From contig QKAU01000007.1 in the NCBI GenBank assembly GCA_003246265.1, positions 51,461-115,460 of the forward strand: 64,000 nt of DNA. The letters run 5' to 3'. This DNA is from Kiritimatiellales bacterium. GTDB lineage: Bacteria; Verrucomicrobiota; Kiritimatiellia; Kiritimatiellales; Pontiellaceae. The notes beneath the pieces were generated by a model, which was not told where the DNA came from, did no database searches, and saw only the letters and a program-made list of their open reading frames with translations. This document shows, piece by piece, positions 56,282 to 63,998 of this stretch; position 1 is the stretch's first letter; the number at the start of each line of letters is the position of its first letter. A program made the translations under genes and the position numbers.

Positions 56282-57253
56282 TCACTGCCGGTCAAGCTCA
56301 TCCGCTTTCTTTAAATACTTATCTCCCAGCCACCTGAAATCTTCCCGCAAGGAGTGCTGACTAGTGAGGCCGAACACGGACAGGCCCCGTTTAACCAGCG
56401 TATAGCCAACAATCACTATGACGAACGGAAACAAGAAGCAATCGAATAGAAATCCTGCGCACAGCCGAATACCTCTGGTAATGACCCTTTTGGTTGTTTC
56501 CTTGCACCAGGTTAGAATCTCGACCGCCTTCTTCTTGATATTGAGCTTTTCCTTTGTTTTTTCTCCATCGGGAAAAAAGCGATCCTGAATGGCTGCCGGG
56601 GAGGAGTCTTCTTCCAGTTGCTTAAGCTCGGCCACTCCTGCGTCAATCATTGGCGCACTTATGGTTTTAGACAAATAGCGAGCGGCACCAGTCGCTAGTG
56701 GAAGAACAAGATATATGCCCATCACACACACAACGAAAAAGCTGCATGCTCTCCTCAGCAGCACTCCGCACCATCGCATTTTAGGAAATCCGTTTGCGGC
56801 CAACCACAGCACGGCACCGCTCACAAAGGCCAGGGTGAGAAATGTAGGCCCCCATTGGAAAATCGTATCCAACAGGAGCATGGTCAACAGCAGAACAGCT
56901 CCACTGGCAAACGTGATGCGCCATGCCACGTCAATTAAATCGTAGATAGGTTGTACCGCATCCCCAACCTGTATATCCGTCGTGACAACCGCCTCTCCCC
57001 CAATCGTAGATCCTTCGAGAATGGCAACTCCACCTTTAATGCCCGATAGAACCAAGAAACTGGCCCCGGACTTTTCAAAACTGTTTTGCAGGTAATCGTG
57101 ATTGGCCTCCACAAGCCGCTGAACTCCACACACCTTGACGAGCTTATCGGCCAGGCGAGCGACTCCAACGGCCAGCAGTATGAGAACTATTCCCGTCACC
57201 AACGGTTTAGCTTTAAGCTTGGCATATAATCTAGACACTACGATTGCACTCAT
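56282..57253 (-). CDS. Hypothetical multi-pass membrane protein
   Basis: The start at 57253 gives 323 residues; the frame to 57283 has no better site. Membrane segments are seen near residues 18-40, 110-130, 135-160, 168-195 and 265-285. A soluble loop between the first and second carries a Gly-rich stretch (SGIKGGVAILEGSTIGGEAVVTTDIQVGDAV). The family was not recognised. It is divergent from the XRE gene with two palindromes between them, so it may be under its control. Confidence 0.5.
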   Translation of the reverse strand: MSAIVVSRLYAKLKAKPLVTGIVLILLAVGVARLADKLVKVCGVQRLVEANHDYLQNSFEKSGASFLVLSGIKGGVAILEGSTIGGEAVVTTDIQVGDAVQPIYDLIDVAWRITFASGAVLLLTMLLLDTIFQWGPTFLTLAFVSGAVLWLAANGFPKMRWCGVLLRRACSFFVVCVMGIYLVLPLATGAARYLSKTISAPMIDAGVAELKQLEEDSSPAAIQDRFFPDGEKTKEKLNIKKKAVEILTWCKETTKRVITRGIRLCAGFLFDCFLFPFVIVIVGYTLVKRGLSVFGLTSQHSLREDFRWLGDKYLKKADELDRQ

Positions 57254-57310
57254 ATTCGGTTTCCTTGTTTGATCCGCCAACACTCGACTGCCCCACTGGC
57301 AGCCACCCCA

Positions 57311-57379
57311 CGTTCCTATTCAGGAACGAAACCCTACCAGATACACTACTTTAGTGTGTAGATAAATTTGCACTATAAT
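57311..57379. promoter_or_regulatory. Two palindromic operators and -10 box of the XRE gene
   Basis: CGTTCCT-ATTC-AGGAACG (57311-57328) and ACACTA-CTT-TAGTGT (57343-57357) are inverted repeats. A TATAAT box follows at 57374-57379, 17 bases after TTAGTG (57351-57356). The second operator overlaps the -35, so autorepression is likely. The first lies toward the divergent gene. Confidence 0.6.
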
Positions 57380-57394
57380 GATGTTCTTCCTAGC

Positions 57395-57628
57395 GTGAGA
57401 GCGCGCAGGAACAAGTCACCGCAGAAGAAGCTCGGCCAGGCCATCCGTGAACGGCGGCTGGAGCTGGACGTAAGCCAGGAAAAGCTGGCCGAGATGGTCG
57501 AGGTCCACCGCAACTACGTCGGCAAGGTGGAGCGGGGCGAGCAGAACCTCACCATCGAGACGCTGGTGAGGTTTGCCGGTGTGTTTAAGCTGAAACCCAG
57601 CGAGCTGCTGGACGAGGCGGGGTTGTAG
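57395..57628 (+). CDS. XRE-family transcriptional regulator
   Basis: The GTG at 57395 is taken, because the -10 box at 57374-57379 lies downstream of a TTG at 57368. The protein is 77 residues, a minimal HTH domain: LGQAIRERRLELDVSQEKLAEMVEVHRNYVGKVERGEQNLTIETLVRFAGVFKLKPSELL. Small stand-alone regulators of this kind often repress their own promoter and that of a divergent gene. The two palindromes upstream fit that. Confidence 0.8.
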   Translation: MRARRNKSPQKKLGQAIRERRLELDVSQEKLAEMVEVHRNYVGKVERGEQNLTIETLVRFAGVFKLKPSELLDEAGL

Positions 57629-57633
57629 TTCCC

Positions 57634-57861
57634 CTACCCCTCCTGATCGTCTAGGATCTCCAGCCACCCCGGTCCGTTGCCTTCGGGGTCGCACAGGACC
57701 CACACATCCTTCCTGACCAGCTTGCCACCCTTCCTGCCTGCCGCCGTGAAGCCCCAGTTCTCGCCGGAGTCGTCGACCAGCCCTCCCATGACGGTCAGGC
57801 CCACCAGTTCGGGGACCAGGCGGTCCAGACAGGCCCGGGCGTACTCATTCGGCTTGCTCAT
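57634..57861 (-). CDS. Small hypothetical protein of the ardC operon
   Basis: A protein of 75 residues with no recognised family. It has a central GGLVDDSGENWGFTAAGRKGGKLVRKDVWVLCDPEG, likely beta-rich. Its ATG overlaps the upstream stop by four bases, so it is the third gene of the ArdC unit. The function is unknown. Confidence 0.55.
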   Translation of the reverse strand: MSKPNEYARACLDRLVPELVGLTVMGGLVDDSGENWGFTAAGRKGGKLVRKDVWVLCDPEGNGPGWLEILDDQEG

Positions 57862-58046
57862 TTTGTATCTCCTTGTTTGAGTTCATTAAGGCTGTCCACG
57901 AACAGCTCGTATTCATGAGCGGGACTTCCCCCATCCTCGATCTCATCCATCGCCAGCCTGTAGAGGTCGATGATGTCGGACCGAAGACGGGGATGTTCGT
58001 TGATTGCTCTACGGGCTTCCTTCAGCAGTTCGGCTTCGTAGTCCAT
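57858..58046 (-). CDS. Small hypothetical helical protein
   Basis: A protein of 62 residues. Its ATG at 58046 shares a base with the ArdC stop (TGATG), so translation is coupled. The sequence (ELLKEARRAINEHPRLRSDIIDLYRLAMDEIEDGG) is helical and acidic. It could be an ArdC partner or an anti-CRISPR/restriction-type accessory; the sequence gives no proof. Confidence 0.55.
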   Translation of the reverse strand: MDYEAELLKEARRAINEHPRLRSDIIDLYRLAMDEIEDGGSPAHEYELFVDSLNELKQGDTK

Positions 58047-58927
58047 CACGCCGCCTCCTGCAGCTCTTCACCCACCGCCTCGCCCATGATCCAGTCGAAC
58101 GCCTTCTGGGCTTCCCCGCCCGCCTTCACCAGCATCGTGGGATCTTCCCTCAGCCTCTTGAGCCACCCTTTCAGATAAGCAGCCGAGTTCTTCTCGGTGC
58201 AGAGCAGGATGCCGGTGCAGCCGCACAGGAATGCCGACGCCATCTCGGCCACGAGTTCCTCCTGGGAGTAGTCATGGCTAGCAAACCCCGTAGGTTCCAT
58301 GATGGCCTTACGCCCCACTCGTGATTGATGCCCCGTACTGTGGGCCAGTTCATGGAACAGTGCCCCATAGTATTCCTCGCCCGATGTGAACCATTCCGGA
58401 CAGGGCATCGATACCTTGTCGGTCAGAGGGCTGTAGCAGGCCAGCGTCCGCCCATGGTGGATCACAGGAGCATCGGGCATGTTTGCAACCAACGCCTCGG
58501 CGATCTCCAGCGGTTCATGCTCCCGCTTCGGGATCTCTACCGATGGCACCTTCCCCTCCAGCCCTTCGCACTGCTCGGTGTTGAACACGTTGTAGTAGCG
58601 CAGGAAGGCATATGGTTTCGCTTCCAGATCGTCCTGCTCCTCTGCCTCTACAAACCGCCAGAAGACGACGGGACAGGCGTGCTCGCCCTTCCTTACCCTG
58701 CCACCCATCTCTGTCACCTGACGAAAGCTCAGGAAGTAGGGAGAGGCATATCCCATGGCATGCAGTAGAAACACATTCACGCCCCTGTAGTTCTTTTTCG
58801 TTACCAGGTTCCGGGGCATCATCGATACCGAAGTCCAAGGCTTCTTCCACGGCAGCTCACCGGTGGCTTCTATGCGCTGGATCAATCGATCCGTGATCAT
58901 TTGGTTTATCTTTTCATAGGCACTCAT
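58046..58927 (-). CDS. ardC: ArdC-type antirestriction protein (zincin domain)
   Basis: The start at 58927 has AAAGGAG upstream. The protein is 293 residues. The N-terminal DUF1738/ArdC ssDNA-binding region (EKINQMITDRLIQRIEATGELPWKKPW, YRGVNVFLLHAMGY) is followed by a zinc motif HELAH at residues 192-196 with a further His200, and a downstream Glu in YSQEELVAEM. ArdC proteins of plasmids protect incoming DNA from restriction and help conjugation. This supports an ICE or plasmid origin of the element. Confidence 0.9.
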   Translation of the reverse strand: MSAYEKINQMITDRLIQRIEATGELPWKKPWTSVSMMPRNLVTKKNYRGVNVFLLHAMGYASPYFLSFRQVTEMGGRVRKGEHACPVVFWRFVEAEEQDDLEAKPYAFLRYYNVFNTEQCEGLEGKVPSVEIPKREHEPLEIAEALVANMPDAPVIHHGRTLACYSPLTDKVSMPCPEWFTSGEEYYGALFHELAHSTGHQSRVGRKAIMEPTGFASHDYSQEELVAEMASAFLCGCTGILLCTEKNSAAYLKGWLKRLREDPTMLVKAGGEAQKAFDWIMGEAVGEELQEAA

Positions 58928-58947
58928 GGGTGCTCCTTTCGTTGAAA

Positions 58948-58976
58948 ACAAAAGAGGACCGCCTCAATGACGGTCC
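58948..58976 (-). terminator. Terminator between 58998 gene and ardC
   Basis: GGACCG (58956-58961) pairs with CGGTCC (58971-58976). On the minus strand the stem is followed by a T-rich TCTTTTGTTTTC. It lies between the DnaN-like gene and the ardC start, so ardC probably has its own promoter or is attenuated. Confidence 0.7.
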
Positions 58977-58997
58977 CCTGCTCTGCCTGCCTTGCTT

Positions 58998-59612
58998 CTA
59001 GGCCGCTATGGCTTCCTGCTGTTCCTGCTCCTGTTCGATCATCTTACGGGCCATCTCCAGATGAATCTGATCGATCTGCTGTGCCCAGTCACGGTCCACA
59101 CGGATCGGCATCACCACCAGCGTGGTGGCGTCGTTGGTAAACAGTGCCGGCGACAGGTCAGGCGCATGCTTCTGGATGTGCAGCGTGATTTCCTCATCAA
59201 CACCCAGCTCGATCAGATCGGGGTCGAGATAGCATCCCAGGGCCGACGTGGCCCATTGTGCAAACCGTTTGCCGGTTCCCTCCAACGCATAGGCATCGTC
59301 CTTGCCTGTCCGGGGAATCACCTGGCGATGGTTCGGGAAGACCAGGTCCTCGGTGCACTGCGACAGGAATACCGTCTTGGCGGTGTTGACCTTGATGTCG
59401 TACAGACCGGGTTCGGCTTCCAGATTGAAACGGTCGCTGCGCAGCCTCCGGCCATCGGTGGCGATGACGGTGATGCCTTCCCCGTCCTTCTCCACCAGCA
59501 CCTTGTTGATGACATGGCGGGCCGGATCGGTCGAGGCGCAGCACAGGGTGGATCTCAGCCGGGCGAAGTCGGCCCGATTGTGCTTTTCCTTCGTTACTTC
59601 GATGGTGTTCAT
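58998..59612 (-). CDS. Protein with DnaN (beta-clamp)-like segment
   Basis: The start at 59612 has AAAGGAGATACC upstream. The protein is 204 residues. Residues 37-62 (KVLVEKDGEGITVIATDGRRLRSD) strongly recall the DnaN domain signature of strand plus ATDGHRL. The full clamp has about 370 residues in three domains; this is about half and lacks a clear second copy. It ends with a Glu/Gln-rich tail. It may be a truncated or one-domain clamp-like protein of the element; replication or anti-replication roles are both possible. Confidence 0.5.
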   Translation of the reverse strand: MNTIEVTKEKHNRADFARLRSTLCCASTDPARHVINKVLVEKDGEGITVIATDGRRLRSDRFNLEAEPGLYDIKVNTAKTVFLSQCTEDLVFPNHRQVIPRTGKDDAYALEGTGKRFAQWATSALGCYLDPDLIELGVDEEITLHIQKHAPDLSPALFTNDATTLVVMPIRVDRDWAQQIDQIHLEMARKMIEQEQEQQEAIAA

Positions 59613-59651
59613 TGGTATCTCCTTTGGTTGATGCTGAAACGGTGTAGGTAC

Positions 59652-59677
59652 AAAAAAACCACCCGGCGAAGGGGTGG
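59652..59677 (-). terminator. Terminator upstream of DnaN-like gene
   Basis: CCACCC (59659-59664) and GGGTGG (59672-59677) form a stem; on the minus strand it is followed by T7. It stops transcripts arriving from the right. Confidence 0.75.
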
Positions 59678-60067
59678 TCGAAGGGGGTTCAAAGCGAGGG
59701 CAGACTGGCTTCATCTTCCCATTTGGGAACATAGCGACTCAGGTTCGGGAATAATCAAGGCATGCGAACCGAGCCCAAATCACTTTCCTCGCTTTCCATA
59801 CATGGCCCATAGAAAACCTACTTTTCCACCATGGATCATCGTCGGAATTGGTTGTTATTCGCTGTTCCGTCACCTGAAAAGCTAGTGATGCAGTGGGAAT
59901 CCAACTCGTTGATTCATTTAGATGGGAAACTGTATCAGGCCTTCCAGAATAAATGACTGGCGGGCAAACTTGATACCCGGAGCGACAGTCAGAAGTTGCC
60001 CTCCGGTATTCGGCACATTCTTACCCTAGGATTTTGCGTACTGCGTACCCGTATAGAGAAGGCAGTT
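59678..60067. other. Non-coding gap of 390 bases
   Basis: No gene with a credible start or composition was found between the terminator and the 60068 gene. A short direct repeat (GCGTAC at about 60036 and 60042) is the only structure seen. The meaning is unknown. Confidence 0.5.
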
Positions 60068-60499
60068 TTAAGCGTTTCTAGGATGCGTACCGGGCACGAC
60101 GCCTCCGGTTGGATCGGCTGATATATCGAGCTTTACGTAGTCAGGAACTACGCTCTCGATATCCAGACCGGAAAAATCAAAGATGTTATCATCGACGGCT
60201 AACCCATGATGCTCCGTCAAAAAGGTAATGTAAAAGTTGGGTGCTTTCCGCTCCGCCCGATCCAGCGCCTCAGTGACGTCCAGTTCAGCCGTATCGGTTC
60301 CCTTCTGATGCGTCAACGTGCCGGCATAGTTGTATTGTCCCTTCATTGCTTCGACATTGTCGCCCCTGACTTCATCAAAAAAGACATGCGTCAGGTGTTC
60401 GGCATGTCCTCGAACCACGCCGGACAGCTTCAGGGTGGCTTTGATGTGATGAAGCGGCGCATCAAACGATACGGGACCGTATGTTTTATGTGCTATCAT
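60068..60499 (-). CDS. Hypothetical protein
   Basis: A protein of 143 residues from the ATG at 60499. It is soluble, with LHHIKATLKLSGVVRGHAEHLTHVFFDEVRGDN and a C-terminal acidic region with FDFSGLDIESVVPDYVKLDIS. No domain is recognised. It lies 7 bases downstream of the 60507 gene, so it is co-transcribed. Confidence 0.55.
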   Translation of the reverse strand: MIAHKTYGPVSFDAPLHHIKATLKLSGVVRGHAEHLTHVFFDEVRGDNVEAMKGQYNYAGTLTHQKGTDTAELDVTEALDRAERKAPNFYITFLTEHHGLAVDDNIFDFSGLDIESVVPDYVKLDISADPTGGVVPGTHPRNA

Positions 60500-60506
60500 G
60501 ATATGC

Positions 60507-60875
60507 CTATTGGTTATCGAGTTGGTTGAAGGCCGTGTGCCAGAGATCCGGCAGGCCGTTGATTCCAAACAACGATTCACCCGTTTCCGGACCTACATCT
60601 ACATGGGTCTTCAGTACTTCAAAATCCGCCGGCGATGCAGTTTCATCGTCACGTGCCAGTTGCATGAGTGTGACAAGCTCGCAGCTCACGTCCTGATCAA
60701 GATTGTCGAACAGACCGCAAAACCGGGAGTGCTCCTTACTGGTCATGTAATCGATGGCCGCCCCCTCCAGGGCATCCTCGCCCTCATGTTCGGCATCATA
60801 TTCATCCTCCAGTATCCGGTGCCCGGCGTTGTACAGGACGATCAGCATTTCGATAGTCGTTTTGTGAACCTTCAT
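60507..60875 (-). CDS. Hypothetical protein, DUF3775-like
   Basis: The start at 60875 has GAGGGGC upstream. The protein is 122 residues. DQDVSCELVTLMQLARDDETASPADFEVL near residue 60-90 resembles the DUF3775 pattern (ELVALMWLGRG...), from memory only. The N-terminal part is alpha-helical and acidic. The role of DUF3775 is unknown. Confidence 0.5.
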   Translation of the reverse strand: MKVHKTTIEMLIVLYNAGHRILEDEYDAEHEGEDALEGAAIDYMTSKEHSRFCGLFDNLDQDVSCELVTLMQLARDDETASPADFEVLKTHVDVGPETGESLFGINGLPDLWHTAFNQLDNQ

Positions 60876-61041
60876 AAGCCCCTCGCATCCGCTTTCATCT
60901 AGCTCGGGAATACCAGAAAATCAGCTTTCATACCAGAGATGGTGCTGCAAATGTGTTGGACAGAAGAACATCCTACATAAAAATGAGTGAATTTACTGAG
61001 GTTCCGGTCTGAAAGGATAGTACATGCAGGGAGGTGATTGC

Positions 61042-61401
61042 ATGCAGATCACGGTTACCGAAAAGGCGATTGAGCAGCTGCTGGGAAACGGATTGAACAA
61101 GGATAACTTCCTGAGGCTGGGAGTTAAGCCGGGAGGTTGTGCCGGGATGTCGTATGATATGTTCATCGACAACACCCGGACCGATCACGATGAAGTCGTG
61201 TTTGAGCAGGGAAGCGTACGTATTCTGGCGGAAAAGCTCTATGCGGGTATGCTCGACGGGCTTATCATTGATTATTCTGATGACCTGATCCAGCCCGGCT
61301 TTGTTCTGAAGAATCCCAATGCCGAGCAATCGTGCGGCTGCGGTTCGAGTTTTTCCACGGAGATCATGGATGATTGCTCCACCTGCGGAGGCTGCGGCTG
61401 A
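61042..61401 (+). CDS. A-type iron-sulfur carrier (HesB/IscA/ErpA-like) with extra Cys tail
   Basis: The ATG at 61042 follows GGGAGGTGA, so the ATG at 61024 is not used. The protein is 119 residues. The family cysteines are Cys33 (GGCAGMSY), Cys98 and Cys100 (SCGCGSSF). LDGLIIDYSDDLIQPGFVLKNPNA is a typical core. An added tail EIMDDCSTCGGCG has three more Cys (112, 115, 118). The family delivers Fe-S clusters to target enzymes. Its presence on a mobile element is notable. Confidence 0.85.
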   Translation: MQITVTEKAIEQLLGNGLNKDNFLRLGVKPGGCAGMSYDMFIDNTRTDHDEVVFEQGSVRILAEKLYAGMLDGLIIDYSDDLIQPGFVLKNPNAEQSCGCGSSFSTEIMDDCSTCGGCG

Positions 61402-61616
61402 TGAGCATGAATCCCAAATCCCTGCTCGGCGGAGAGTCGGTCTACTGCATCAACGAAGCGCAACTGAAGGAAGCAACCCGTCTGATTGAGACAGATCCCG
61501 AGTCATCACAGCGCCTGCAGCGTTTGATAAAGACCATCGAGGACGAATGCAGCCGCAACGAACGGGCAGCACTGGCATTTACGATTATTGAGCGCTTGCG
61601 TCGAACCAAAGAATAG
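61401..61616 (+). CDS. Small hypothetical protein downstream of Fe-S carrier
   Basis: A protein of 71 residues whose ATG shares a base with the upstream TGA (TGATG). It is helical (AQLKEATRLIETDPESSQRLQRLIKTIEDECSRNERAALAFTIIERL). The family was not recognised. Coupling suggests that it acts with the Fe-S carrier. Confidence 0.6.
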   Translation: MSMNPKSLLGGESVYCINEAQLKEATRLIETDPESSQRLQRLIKTIEDECSRNERAALAFTIIERLRRTKE

Positions 61617-61782
61617 CGCTGCTGACCGGGACGTTTATGCCCGTTCCGTAAACGAAAAAGTTCTCCAGGGTGGCAAATCGGACAGATAATTCATGTATCC
61701 GTGTTATTTTTTCTTAATTTCCATGGGGATACCCTGGACAGGGTATTAATGTCGGGCAAACGCCGTGATGAGAGATCAGCCT

Positions 61783-62163
61783 ATGTACACCTTTCAAAAG
61801 AACAGCGATCACATGCTCGTAAAGTTTGAAAACGATTTCGACTGCGCAGAACTCACAAAACTCATCCAACTTGCTACTGCTGACCGGGAGTATCCGGACA
61901 CCAATGACATCTGGCTTGTAGGACCGCATCATGCAGTTATGAGCATGGGAGATCTTATCAGCATCATGGATAGCTTCTGCAGTTGCTGCCCACAGAACTG
62001 CAACCAACGCAGAACGGCGTTTGTGGCGGACCACGGCACGACCGAAGGTTTTCTCGGGCTCATGGCCAAGGGCATGGGAAGGAAGCTTCCGTTCGAGTGC
62101 CGGCTCTTCCACACCCTTGCCGAAGCTCAGGAGTGGCTTAATAACAACCGGACAGCTGCCTGA
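61783..62163 (+). CDS. SpoIIAA/STAS-like hypothetical protein with Cys cluster
   Basis: The ATG at 61783 (MYTFQKNSDHMLVKFENDFD) fits the fold better than the in-frame 61768 start. The protein is 126 residues. The alternating strand/helix pattern (LVKFENDFDCAELTKLIQLATAD, then CRLFHTLAEAQEWL) resembles SpoIIAA-like STAS proteins. A cysteine cluster SFCSCCPQNC lies near residue 65. It follows the Fe-S carrier pair by 166 bases. The function is unknown. Confidence 0.55.
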   Translation: MYTFQKNSDHMLVKFENDFDCAELTKLIQLATADREYPDTNDIWLVGPHHAVMSMGDLISIMDSFCSCCPQNCNQRRTAFVADHGTTEGFLGLMAKGMGRKLPFECRLFHTLAEAQEWLNNNRTAA

Positions 62164-62272
62164 CGATTTGTCCCCCTGCTATAGAGGGAAGGGTGAGATG
62201 GACTTAAAATGCCCCAAAAGTAGGTTTCCTATGGGGCTGGTTCAGAAAGTGAAAAAGGTGATCTCCACTCCC

Positions 62273-62496
62273 CTGCACAGGCTGCACAACCTTGAAACTT
62301 GCTCTCTAGAGAAACCTATTTTTAGCCATATTCAGCCAATAATCTGGGTTTCCCTATATAACGAGTTTTACCCTGTGCAGCCCGTGCATAGACATAAATT
62401 CAGCAACAATATGCTTCTATTATTGGGTTTCGTGGGTTGCACAGGCAGGCTTGAACCTGTGCATTACCCGTGCAGAGCTGTGCAGTAACCTGTGCA
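62273..62496. repeat. Cluster of TGTGCA/TGCACA repeats
   Basis: TGTGCA or its complement TGCACA occurs at 62274, 62283, 62374, 62438, 62458, 62479 and 62491, with two more GTGCA at 62384 and 62470. Together they fill about 220 bases just beyond the stop of the convergent 62504 gene. The pattern is like an iteron or operator array. No Rep gene is beside it in the window. Confidence 0.5.
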
Positions 62497-62503
62497 GCAG
62501 ATA

Positions 62504-62764
62504 TCACCCCGCAAGCACCTCCTCCGCCTCAGTCACATAGATAAAATCATCGAGCAGTTCCTGTATCGCACAGACATCCTGATCGATCTGATCGGCGAGG
62601 TTGGCCAAGGCATGGGGACTCACCTTGATCAGATCATCCCCGCACTGTTTCAGCACCATCAGCAAAGCCGTCACCGCCACTACCCGATCCACTCTTTTCG
62701 TCACCGCCCTACGCATCTCCACATAGCTTTCCAGCATCTCCCTGTCCATCGCTTCCAGATCCAT
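62504..62764 (-). CDS. Small hypothetical protein
   Basis: The ATG at 62764 shares a base with the upstream stop and lies 6 bases after AGGAGG; an ATG at 62767 is 3 bases from that site. The protein is 86 residues, helical (MLESYVEMRRAVTKRVDRVVAVTALLMVLKQ), with an acidic end. Not recognised. It is the last gene of a four-gene unit that begins near 63998. Confidence 0.55.
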   Translation of the reverse strand: MDLEAMDREMLESYVEMRRAVTKRVDRVVAVTALLMVLKQCGDDLIKVSPHALANLADQIDQDVCAIQELLDDFIYVTEAEEVLAG

Positions 62765-63303
62765 CATTCACCTCCTTCCGATATCAACAATGGTTCATTC
62801 ACGATAAGCCGCTGGGTCCTCCTGTAGCCCACATAAGCCTTAACGCCCGTGTAGGCACCCAGGCCGACTCCGAACACGGTTGAGACCACTCCGGCCGCCA
62901 GCACGACATAGCCGGCACCAATGGCGAGCACCCCGATCCCGGCCATGATGGCTCCATACCTGGCTCCTCCCCTGCAGGGCTTCGTCTCATCCATCAAGTC
63001 CACCAGCCAGCCCAGCAGCATCGCCCCGACGCCCATGGCGGCCAGCCACTGCCCCGCCACGACCAGCAGCGGTCCCAGGGCGACCCCCAGGGCCCCGATG
63101 CCGACCGAAGCAATGGAGCCCAGCACAGGCCGATTCGCGACCGTTCCGGCTACCGCCCTGACGGTCCGGGTGGAACGGGGGGGCATCGCCGTACGATCAA
63201 AGGGATCGAGTCCCTTCACTAGCATGGCACCGCACCGGTAGCAGTAGATGGATTCCACCCACTGCCCAGGGCCCATTCCTGCCCCGCACCTTGAGCAGTA
63301 CAC
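62764..63303 (-). CDS. Zinc-ribbon membrane protein
   Basis: A GTG start at 63303, with GAGGAG upstream, gives 179 residues. CSRCGAGMGPGQWVESIYCYRCGA (residues 3-26) is a four-Cys zinc ribbon. About three membrane segments follow (ASVGIGALGVALGPLLVVAGQWLAA, AIMAGIGVLAIGAGYVVLAAGVV), and the C-terminus RTQRLIVNEPLLISEGGE is soluble. Function unknown. Translation is coupled with neighbouring genes. Confidence 0.6.
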   Translation of the reverse strand: MYCSRCGAGMGPGQWVESIYCYRCGAMLVKGLDPFDRTAMPPRSTRTVRAVAGTVANRPVLGSIASVGIGALGVALGPLLVVAGQWLAAMGVGAMLLGWLVDLMDETKPCRGGARYGAIMAGIGVLAIGAGYVVLAAGVVSTVFGVGLGAYTGVKAYVGYRRTQRLIVNEPLLISEGGE

Positions 63304-63305
63304 GG

Positions 63306-63749
63306 TCAGTACTCCTCGGGCAGAAGCAGGGTGGTGACGGATCTGTCGGCCTCTGTGATTACCCACAGTTTGGAGCCGTCGTTGAGCCTGTAGGCCGACA
63401 GGATGCGCAGATCATCCGCTGCCGCTTCGTCGTTGGCCTGTTTGTCCTCGTCGCACAGATCGCCCCAGTCGCAACTGAGATGACGACGAAGGAACTCCGA
63501 CGTTGACTGGTTGCTGCGCTCCAACGCTTCGAGAGCACCGGGCGTAGACACGATCCGTCCTGCTTCAAACGGATGCAACGGCTCAGCCTTCCAGCCGCAA
63601 CCGAACACGGCATTGACCGTCAGCAGCTGCCGTTCGACATGATCCTTGTCCGCATCAAAAACAAGAGCCCGTTCCCTATCCACGAGAACGGACTCCTTCC
63701 CTCTTCGCCCGAGATACTTTCCATCCCGGCTTCGTATTACCACCAGCAT
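63306..63749 (-). CDS. Conserved plasmid/ICE protein
   Basis: A protein of 147 residues; the ATG follows AAGGAGG. The C-terminal stretch WGDLCDEDKQANDEAAADDLRILSAYRLNDGSKLWVITEADRSVTTLLLPEEY is the recurring end of small proteins carried by plasmids and ICEs of many phyla, as I recall. The role is not known. It marks the element backbone. Confidence 0.7.
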   Translation of the reverse strand: MLVVIRSRDGKYLGRRGKESVLVDRERALVFDADKDHVERQLLTVNAVFGCGWKAEPLHPFEAGRIVSTPGALEALERSNQSTSEFLRRHLSCDWGDLCDEDKQANDEAAADDLRILSAYRLNDGSKLWVITEADRSVTTLLLPEEY

Positions 63750-63779
63750 GGCGGCCTCCTTTCTAATTCGAGTGATAAC

Positions 63780-63998
63780 TCACGATTGTTTCCTCAGCAC
63801 CTCCACCGCCTTCTCCAATACCCACCGCTCCTCGGGCTTGAGCGGGCCTGGGTCGATGAAGCAGCGGAGATTCATGGCCAGCATGTCCGCCTTGCACTTC
63901 CTGCATTCACGGTTATGGGTGGCACTGTCGTGATGCCCAACGGGCAGCTCTATGGCGATGAGCTTCTCGGTAGTCAGATAGGCTCCGTATTCCTTCAT
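63780..63998 (-). CDS. Small hypothetical protein
   Basis: A protein of 72 residues with ATG at 63998, two bases from the window end, so upstream context is missing. ATHNRECRKCKADMLAMNLRCFIDPGP holds a possible His-Cys-Cys-Cys metal site. The rest is helical. Not recognised; same strand as the 63306 gene. Confidence 0.5.
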   Translation of the reverse strand: MKEYGAYLTTEKLIAIELPVGHHDSATHNRECRKCKADMLAMNLRCFIDPGPLKPEERWVLEKAVEVLRKQS

